Of a stretch of DNA of 64,000 bases, positions 25,088-64,000 are shown piece by piece. Location of the stretch: NCBI RefSeq assembly GCF_002078875.1, contig NC_034412.1:80183575-80247574 (forward strand), written 5' to 3'. The position numbers were made by a program, and so were the translations under genes. The notes under the pieces were generated by a model that worked only from the letters and a program-made list of their open reading frames with translations, did not search any database and was not told the origin of the DNA. The DNA is from Numida meleagris (taxonomy: Eukaryota; Chordata; Aves; Galliformes; Numididae). Within the stretch, counting starts at the first letter, position 1. Every line of letters begins with the position of its first letter.

Positions 25088-28000
25088 GTTTCTTAGTAGT
25101 AGTATTAACTACCAAGAACATTTTAATTCAGTAATATTAACCACCATGGCATTAGCCAGGAGTGGCACTTACTTTCAGTTAAGACACAGATGGGAACCAC
25201 CTACAGAATCTGTACAGGCAGAGAGACAGAAAAGTTCTTCTAGATCCATTTTTACATTTACATTTACACTATTAAAAAGACGAGGACAAAAGAGTCTAGC
25301 TTGATTTTATACACTTTACAAGGTCCATCATGTTTCCGCTGCATTTTGGAGGACTCAAAATGTTTTTTCTTTCTTTCGTCTCCTTGCAGATTAAAATGTT
25401 TTGCTGTAGAACATTGTACACTTTTCGTAGAATATTTGTACTGAAGTCCTTAGTCCAACACTCTCTCACACAGGGCACTGAGCAGCACTCTTTTCTTCTG
25501 AAAAAAAATATTCTAGAATTCTTCACTATAAAATCATTCCATTATATTAATTTCCATTAGAATAAAGCTAATGTCAAATCATGTAATATCTTTGAGAAAT
25601 AAAAAAAAGCTGAATAGGTATTTTTCTAAGAAGAGCTAATATTATTCATGTAAGAAAATATATAATTACTTGCTCACAGACATATTCAAGTGCTAATTTT
25701 TTTTTTACGGTGAGCAGTGTCAGGTGGTGATGTGTCATGGATTTTTTCAGGAGATCTGGCAGCTGACAAAGTGTCCTGTCTCCAGTTGCTTGCCTGCGTC
25801 CCTGTGCTACTCCATCTGTTGTCCTTGTTGGGAAACTAAACAAGCTAAGAAACTGCTTTTATGTTGTTGTTGCTAGGCTATTTTTTAGCCATATCAGTTT
25901 CACAGCCTCATGCACTGTGTGACTATCCAAATAACCATGCTATAACAAGAGAGTGGGTACTGCAGAGATAGGAGTGAGCAGTCAGGACTGGGAAGGACAG
26001 GGACTGTTTCAACAGTGCTGCAGTACCACCTCTGAAAACCTCATTTTCTCCCACAAAACTACACGCTGCATGTTAAATATGACATAACACTGGGTTGTGT
26101 GTTACATGTTTCATGCACCATGTTTCATGCACTATTGTATAGGCAGGAGCCACTTCAAAAAACCTTCCAACTGCAGAATGGAGTCCTTCTTCATCTGTGG
26201 TAACCTTCTTTGTGCTTCCCTTCTTATTTCAATAGCATTATTATAATAATATCATACTGCTATAATGGTAGCAGTATAGATTCACATAGTACATGAAAAT
26301 ACTCTATAATTACTACATAATGCTGTACAGTATGACACCATAGAATATATACATAGTATAATTACATATTTTTAGAAAACTAAAAGAAGTTTGAACCAGC
26401 ATTGCATTATTTGGGCCATGCAGCCTGCCTATGACTTATCAAGCATAGATGACTCCCAGTCATTCTCTTTTCTTGAGGCATCTCTTATAAAAAGGAAATG
26501 TGCACTCATTTGATGCAAGATGGGGCTCAAGAAAATAAATTCTGAAAGTGAGCTGCTTCTGCCTTCTGCTATGAGGTCCAGGTCTAAGGAGTCTGAGTAA
26601 GACTCTGTGTCAACGGTAAGATCCTTATGATCCTTATGATCTTCCTTCCCAGTACCTTTTTCAAATGTGGACAAAAAGCCAGCACTTATATAATAAATCC
26701 AACCTCCACACATACAGATCAGTTATCTATGTGCCTAGAGCAGGTCCAGTTATAAGACACAAAGAAGGCCATACATACGGCTCACTTTTGCAAAGGCAGA
26801 AGTTATGTAACCAGCAAGGCTGCCAGTACTTGAAATATCAAAATGAGCCTTGGGATACGTGAGATAGCAGACAGTTCTTTATGTTAATTTAGATGTGGCT
26901 GTTACAATTTAAAAAAAAAATGCAGAAAGTGTACAGTTTCCCTTGTTTTCCACTGAGGGGCAAGTTGGTCAGTATCTCAACAAAAAAAGTCACTCGCCAG
27001 AGTATATCAGCTCCTTTGTTTTTGCAAGAAGGAGCAGCTGTAGCAGCACCCTCTTCTTTCTCTCTAGAAACAGACTTGTTCTAGAGAGAAGGATATCTTT
27101 GCAGAGCAAGCAATGTAATATAATAGCACGTTAAAAAGGAAAGAAAAATAAAGGAAGTTTAGCTAATGTCTCCTTTTAGTTCCTTTAGGATTCTTATATT
27201 GGCTTTCTGATTGTTATTTCAAGCTGGGGATAGAAGAATGACACACACTGACAAAGAACCTGACTTCTGCAAAACTGGAGAACAGTAGGAAGTTGTTAAG
27301 AAGAAGGTTACAGTCCATTTTGACACAGCTGCAGAAGTTTAAATTCACTCTCAATGTTTTCATTCACTGCTCAGGATTTTTTCTGCAAGTGGGCTTTTAA
27401 TACAGTTGAGAGAAAAAGACTTGATTGCATGGGAAAAGAGTAAGGAAGATCATTAGTTAAAAATTTGGCCCAGCTGGGCAAGAGACAATAATTAATGTTT
27501 ATGTTTTGTTATGAACTATTTATAGGATATGATGGATTTTTATTCTGTGTAGTTTTCTACTGCTTTGTACTTTGCCATGCAGACTGGAACTTATTATGAA
27601 GATAAAGACTAGCATTTACAATTTTGTATATTAGTAGTTCACAAAGTAGAGGTTATTAGATCAACTCTTTTACAACTCAGTAGCTTATTCGTAATGCTAG
27701 CTTATTGAAAGTGTGTGTGTGTTCTATGTAAATGGGCAGAAACTAAGCAAATGATCTTCCTAATACTTAAGCAAATACTCAAAGCGAAGATGTAATGCTG
27801 GTAGATCCAGCAAGCCTAACCTCAGGCATGAATATGAATGTTTTATAGGTTCTATTAAAGAGAGGACTTCCCATTCAAGAAGAGACGTCTTAGGGAGCTA
27901 ATGCCATTGTGAGTGTACCAAATAAGTGACTGTGCTAAATAAAAAGTGAATGAAAATATATACCACTGTAGTACTTATTTTACCTTTGTGGATGTGAAAA

Positions 28001-29668
28001 ACTTGCAAAGAAACTGCAAGACAGAATCAGGCCTCTGCAAAAGAAGTGCTAACTGAAAAACGTGCATTTGTTCTATTTCTACTACTCCAGCAGAAGATCA
28101 AACAATAAGCTTGAAAACCTGATCTCTGAATTTGAACGGCTCCCCATGAAATATTTACTCATCTCCAAAAAAATCTTATATCTAAGGAGCTTGTCCCAAG
28201 ATTTCAGTTGGCCTAGGAAGAAGTCAGATTGTAAGGAGCTTAAAAGATAAACTGTCCTCACACACAACATATTAGCCTGTAGTTTCAAATGTTTCCAAAT
28301 GTGGAAGGTATTAAAACAATGCTATTTTAACTGCAAAGACCTAGAAGTTACCAGAACACTGTGTAAATTCAGTGTATAATGAATATAAATTAGATTTATA
28401 ACCTAGTTTACTCAGTGGTGATATTTTGCATTAACACTACCTCTTCAAATTGTATTCAAAACACATAATGATTATCTGCTCTTGCAAGGTTCCTCAAGGG
28501 GACTAGAGGTGATCAGAAGGCCTTGGCAAGTGACTGAGGGGCTGAGAATAGCAGCTTCTTATCTACAGCAATGTATTTCCTTCTAGATAAATGTGTTTTG
28601 TTTTCAAAAGTGAATTGCCACTCTGGTTATTGTTCCAATAGATACAGGTACTCTTAAAGTCACTTCTCAGCAAAAATGTGAGAATGCACACTTGACTGTT
28701 CATACTGCAGTCAAGAGTGGGTATAAACTTCAGCATTGTACTTTCTTGTGTCTGGTGCTCCTTTCTATTTCATCTGGTGTGCAGACATTATTTCCTCAGA
28801 AGAGTGTGGGTACTTGTGAATTTTTCCTCTTTGAAATGCTACCCAACTATGACAGGGTGATGTAATTGTACTTGTAGTCCGATATCTATCCCTTTATTGA
28901 AGTATGTATATTTTTTATTTGTCAGTAAGATATGGTGTTTTTTTTTAAGCCATTAGCTCCCACAGTTTCAGCTGGAAATGAACTTTGCTGGTTACATACA
29001 ATTGCCACCTCTGTCTCTTTTTCTTCTTTATGAAACTTCACTAAAATCATTCATACCTTCTTGACCTCCAGGCTAAGTTACAGATGTGTTCTATTTGCGA
29101 TAACGTTTAAAGGCCATTCAAAAAGTTCAGATAGTCTCTTTATGGCTGATAAAGTTGGCTATCACGGCAACACTGCTGTTACTATGCTGGCTTCCTACAG
29201 CAGACTTCCCAGAGCAATTCAAAGTATTGATTTATATATATTTCAAGTGTTGCAAAGTTTAGTTTCCATAATTACAGAGAAGCTGCCTCTTTTCTTCACT
29301 GCAGAAATTTAAATCAGTCTATGTATTCATCTTCATATTTTTAAATTCGAAAAATATGTAAGTCTAACATTTTTAAACCTGCTCTGATTATGGACTCTTG
29401 TCTCAAGTATTCTTTCTCCATGTGACAGAACACAAGGATTAGGTCCATTTATTCACATGGGCTTGGTGGGAGGACAGAATGAGATCTTGCCTGCGATGAG
29501 CATTTGCATTTTAGGCTCCTGAGTAATTTGATAAGAGCATTATCCATTAATATATATTCTTCTAAAACAGACTACTTTATCACAAATACTTTTTTATTAT
29601 TTTTATTAAATTAGTTTGCAAGAAATTCTTCAACATCATGTGCTGTAGATTAAAAACAAAAACAAAAG
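25088..29668. other. 4.6-kb intergenic stretch, no feature recognised
   Basis: AT-rich unique DNA. Only tiny direct repeats were noticed, for example CATGTTTCATGCAC twice side by side near 26107 and GATCCTTAT twice near 26620. Confidence 0.7.
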
Positions 29669-30068
29669 CATAAGGCTGAAAGATCTGGGGCTGTTCAGCC
29701 CGAAGAAGAGAAGGATCTCAAGTGACCTGATAGTGGCCTTTCAGTATCTAAAGGGGAGCTACAGGAAAGAAGGGGACAGACTGTTCAGCTGGGTCTGTGG
29801 TGATAGGACAAGGGGAAATGGTTTCAAGCTGAAAGAGGGTAGATGAAGGTTAGACACAAGGAAAATGTCTTTTACAGTGAGGGTGGTGAGGCACTGGAAC
29901 AGGTTGCTCAGAGACGTGGTGGATGTCCTGTCTGTGGAGACTTTTGAGGCAAGACTGGATAAGGCCCTGGGCAGCCTGATCTAGCTGTGGATATCCCTGT
30001 ACTTTGCAGGAAAGTTGCACTAGATGACCTTCAAAAGTCCCTTCCAACTCTAAGGATTCTATGATTTT
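29669..30068 (+). mobile_element. CR1 LINE 3' end, ~400 bp
   Basis: The clearest CR1 in the window: GGGGCTGTTCAGCCCGAAG, AGGGGAGCTACAGGAAAG, GGCACTGGAACAGGTTGCTC, CTGGATAAGGCCCTGGGCAG, CCCTTCCAACTCTAAGG and the terminal GATTCTATGATT. Low divergence from the remembered consensus suggests a relatively young insertion. 5'-truncated, non-coding. Confidence 0.93.
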
Positions 30069-30221
30069 AAAAAAGCAAACTGTAAAGTAAATATTGGCAA
30101 TGCAAGTGGCCATAGTGTTGTAAGCCTGTAACCCTGAGTCTACCACCAGCTGGCCAGCCATGTAATGATTACATAATACAGAGATTTTAGGGCTCTAACA
30201 GTAAAGCTACTGCAAATTTAA

Positions 30222-30241
30222 CCCCCCCCCCCCCCCCCCCC
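30222..30241. repeat. Homopolymer of 20 C
   Basis: An uninterrupted C run about 150 bases after the CR1 tail. Its length is likely to be polymorphic or misread in sequencing. Confidence 0.95.
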
Positions 30242-33200
30242 AATAGCTGTCTGCCTTATAACTCTGCTTATTCTTTCTGCTTCCATTCCTGCTCCTGCAG
30301 TGGACAAATAAGTGTGGTTTCACATCACCAATCAACCTCTTTTAGCTTGAACCAGAGAAGAAGGTCTGTTTCAGCTAAGGTGGAAGGTCTCAGCTCGGGG
30401 GGAGAACAATTAGTTGCATGCTGTAAAAAATTGTGACACCGGACTTCTCTGTCAGAATCCTCATTTGTTCCAGGGCATGTATTTGAATTACAACTTGTCT
30501 AAGACCCATGCTTAGTCTTTTGGGGAAAAGGCAACACAAAATCAGAAAAAAAATGTAGCGTTTCATAGATGTTATTCTTCTCAGCCATTGTTTCAGTTTT
30601 AAATGTTAATGCTCCTTTTAACCCAAATAACATAGAGAGTATTATGTGTACATCAAAATCAAAGTAATATTCACTAGAAATTGTCTAAGAGGATTTTGAT
30701 ACCAATGAGTATACTTTTAAAAACTAGGCTAAGAAATTGAGAGAAGAATAGACACTCAGAAGGCAACTCACATAAATATCTCCTACCTCAGTGATCTAAG
30801 ATTTTCATTCTTATAGATGGTTATAAAAGACTTGGGGGGAACCAAACTCTTATTTAACAAATGTGTTTGAAAAGGCAGAAAATATGCTTAAATATGCCCT
30901 ATTTTGCACATTCCTTTCATCCTTTAGGCTTTTGACGTAATGCTTACCACTTTGTCATTGTGTCAATTTGTGCTTCTCAATCTTTCTTTCTCGTCTTATA
31001 TTTGGGCTAGGATCCTGTGAATACTTACCTACATGCTTAATTTTGCTACTTGTAGTAATCCCTTTGAAGTTAAAAGGATTAATTGCATTAGTAAAATAAA
31101 GCATGTGTGTGTCTGCAGGATGAAGGCCTTAGACTGACAATTTTTCAGGATGCTGGGACAAAATAGTTCATTATGTAGCCAATAGCTCAAAACATGGGTG
31201 CAGGATGTGTTCAGCAGTTTGCAAAGTACTGTTAATAGAGAGAACTAGAGCATGGAATATCAGTCTGCGACACAGCACTCCAGCTCACCCCAAATGACAC
31301 ACAATATTCTTTTTTTTTTTTGCTTTGGCTGGGAAGGTATAACCATTTTCAAGATCTCATGTCTGCTGAGATACCTATTCTGCTCTTCTCTCCTCCTAAA
31401 CCAGGAACTTTCCTGGTGTTGGCCATATGGTAACCTGGATCAAGAACATAAATGCCTTTATGCTGCTGTGCACAGGGAGGAGCAATCAAGAATGTACAGC
31501 TGCAGAGCTCTCCATGCACCCGTTGTTGAACAGCCTCTGCCTTCTGAGAATCACACAGCAGTGGTTACCCTTCACAGTTAATGCATGTATTGCTTTTGTA
31601 TTCTTCCTATTTTCCCACCTTCCAGGAGATCCAGTCACTTTTTTTTTTTTTTTGCTCCCTTCTCTGATAAGCTCAGTGTCTCCTCTATTTCCATTATTAT
31701 TTGCTTTTGCTTAAGACAGTCATCATTTAAAAAGCCTCTTAGGGAGATACATTGAAAGCTTTCTGTAGCTACCCTCTGGGAATGCAGCTCTGTGTACGTT
31801 GCCACTGCCTCAGAGAAAATAAGCTTGGTATTTGGCACATAGAGGGAAACCTATAACACCTAACCTTTGGCAAACTCTGACATAGATATTCCAGAGCTTT
31901 TTGTAATATAACTTGGAAAATTACTTCCATCTTTGCATGAAAAACTTGAAGTCCAGTATTCCTGGAATATTTATTTCAGTTGATCACTTTAAGCAGAAAA
32001 ATGGTATTTCTATTGCAGTAGCGCCTAGAATTTCAGTTGAACTGAGGGTGCCATTTTGTCGTATTATCTAAAATGAGTGTCAGAAATGCTCTTCAACTAA
32101 ATATACACTGAGGACTTGTCTTCATGGAATGCTTTAGTAGTTATACTGATGTAACTCCAGAAGAAAATGAGGCTGCAGGCAAACACCTTCTTGCTGAGAT
32201 GGCTGTGCCTGTGGAAAAGGTCACCGCTGCTAGATGATCTTTTCTGATCATTTTCAGATTTGCCAGCTGAGCCATTTGTGAGAATACTCCCTTGCCCTCG
32301 GAGTTGCATGAGTTAAGAAAAAATTCTTATTCAAAACATCTGAACTAACCTAACTCCTTTGACCAAAGTGCCTGGGGAGTGACCACTCTTGCAAGTATCT
32401 AGGTAAAGGTTGTGGTAATCTCTGGCAGAAAGGCAGTGAAAAGAGGCAGGTAGGATGACTTGGAAAACATGTATTTTTCATCAGGTGTACCTAGATGAAG
32501 AGATAGGTTAATATTATGGTAGTACTTCTCTTTCCTATCTTATCTAAGACAGTAATTTAAACCACTACTGCAGCACTGAGAGAACATGAAATAATAGACT
32601 GGGAAAGCAGGAAGGAACAGAGAAGAGAACGTCCAACAGTAGGTAAGTATCAAGAAATGTCCTTCTTGCCTTTCCAGAAGCTCTCAGAGATCGACTTTTA
32701 TGAGCTATGCTGAATTATCAAGTGACTGTTTTGGAAAGCAAGGCAGCTGCTAAGATTTAGTGCTGGGTGGGAGGAGAAATGGCTGAAGGAACTAGTTGTG
32801 AGAGCAGAAGGGTCTACCTAGGAATAAGGGTGCTCCTACCAGTGGTAAAACAGTCCTCTTCATTTAGGGCATCTCATTTAGGGACATCTTTGTTTGCCTG
32901 ACTTCATCTTCTCCTGCTCAGATTCATCTCTGCCTACTGTCAGAGGACAAACACAGCTTGTGTGGATGGTTAACGCAGCTCCTGGAAGGTGCTGGGGAAG
33001 GCTGGACATGAGGAACACAGGTTGGGACACAGAAACGGCCCTGCAGACAGGTCTTCTGGAGCCAGCCTGAGCCATAGATTTCTGCTGGCAGCTACGCTGG
33101 CTGGAAGCGTGAAAATAATGCATCAGCGTACAAGCAAAATCTGCTAACTGTATTGAGGAAACAGCACTTTTATTTCACGTGTCTCGTTGCACTTCAGAAA

Positions 33201-33639
33201 CTGTGTTACTAAATGCCAGTGTGTGTTCACACCTAGAGAACACCTATGTAATAGTAGTAAAGTCTGATGGTGTTAGGAACATGAGCTTCCCTTGTACTAG
33301 CAATCCTTCACAAACATGGGAGACAAACTACAAGGGAAAGTGGGAAAAATGGTGTTTCTGGGTCTTTGAGATTTTTTTTCCCCTCACAAAACATATTGCC
33401 TTGAATACTTCCACTTACATTTGTATAGCCAAAGTCTGCACGTGCTTTTAGAGCTTGTAGTCTGAATGTCACTGGTTTTCTCATTTCTGCTGCTTCAGAT
33501 GACTTGTGAAAGGTTGCATTTTTCTGCACCCAAGGCTAACATACCCATAGATGTCTGCAACGGCCCACAAAATCTACGTGCCCACATTATCGTGCTTTTA
33601 ACTTCCACTGTGGAAACTCCTGATCCAGTGCTTGCCTGC
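30242..33639. other. Upstream flank of DHX15 promoter
   Basis: AT-rich unique DNA up to the CpG island. No transposon, RNA gene or coding exon recognised. Confidence 0.65.
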
Positions 33640-33901
33640 CCCGGGGAATAGAACGGACTGCAGAATCGAGTTTCGCCTGTAGGGCGCTGCCAGCCCCTAA
33701 AGAGAGCACTCCGGACACTCCTCGAGCCACCCCACCCCGCAGACCCCGCACCCCTCCCCAGCCGCCATCACAGCGGGCCAGGCCGCAGCCGTTGGAATCG
33801 CGGGGCGGGGCCGAGCGGTGGCCGCGCGCCGAGGGCCGGCTCCGCCGAGCTCGCTCTCATGCGCGCGCGCGCGGCAGCGGCTCGCGCAGCCCCGGCGCTT
33901 C

Positions 33902-33919
33902 CTTCCGGCCGCCATTTTA
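33902..33919 (+). promoter_or_regulatory. ETS-like plus YY1-like core promoter site
   Basis: TTCCGG overlaps GCCGCCATTTT, the reverse complement of the YY1 consensus AAnATGGCGGC. This pairing commonly sits at the start site of translation- and splicing-factor genes. It lies 120-137 bases before the ATG. Binding is inferred from the motif alone. Confidence 0.55.
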
Positions 33920-34038
33920 GTGGCTGCGCCTGGCCTCGCGGCGCCGCTGCCGTTGCTGCTGTTCGAGGAGCGGAGAGCGCGCCCCGTCGTACCCAGTCCC
34001 GCTGTGCCCAGCGGCCCTCCGCCACTCCGGCCGCCGCC

Positions 34039-64000
<29,962 letters not shown>

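Noticed and set aside
26106..26136. Two adjacent copies of CATGTTTCATGCAC
   Set aside because: A single short duplication; not an array and with no associated feature.
29850..30161. Minus-strand 103-codon frame near 30 kb
   Set aside because: It is antisense to the CR1 3' tail, so it is a repeat-derived shadow.
31252..31714. Overlapping plus-strand frames of 95-109 codons near 31.5 kb
   Set aside because: Driven by T-rich runs; no homology recognised and no splice or promoter context.

Overview
This window looks like a bird nuclear genome, most likely a galliform (chicken-like). The evidence is: GT-AG introns of vertebrate size; several short, 5'-truncated CR1 LINE tails; two copies of an internally deleted mariner nested in a Charlie-type hAT transposon, an arrangement I recall from chicken; and a DHX15 coding sequence close to the human protein. 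Species cannot be fixed from the sequence alone.

Right half (about 33.6-64 kb): the 5' three quarters of one gene, DHX15, the DEAH-box RNA helicase orthologous to yeast Prp43. It starts in a CpG island (about 33640-34440) with the initiator ATG at 34039. Eleven coding exons can be joined without a frame error: 34039-34103, 38599-38941, 42906-43099, 43920-44079, 44487-44705, 52046-52213, 56421-56507, 57923-58072, 58220-58328, 59424-59615 and 62575-62697. They encode 603 residues plus one base. All helicase motifs are present: I, Ia, II (DEAH), III, IV, V and VI. About 160 C-terminal residues (rest of the HA2/ratchet region and the OB-fold) lie beyond the right edge.

Left half (1-33.6 kb): no protein-coding gene that I can support. 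It is upstream intergenic DNA carrying five recognisable CR1 remnants (four +, one -), two composite hAT/mariner elements (13608-15382 and 23683-25079), a third hAT fragment (19002-19332), a degenerate G/C-rich tandem block near 16.1-16.4 kb and a 20-base C run at 30222. From memory of human chromosome 4, DHX15 also has a long gene-poor upstream interval before SOD3, which fits.

The most informative structure outside the gene is the composite transposon at 23683-25079. It has an exact 8-bp target duplication (TGTTAGCT) around the hAT, and a 550-bp mariner flanked by TA inside it. The second copy has a mariner of the same 550-bp length in the same place, so the nested pair moved as one unit. 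I recall such a chimera being named Charlie-Galluhop in chicken, so it is probably not new, but the two copies differ in instructive ways. I found no undescribed enzymatic or defence system.
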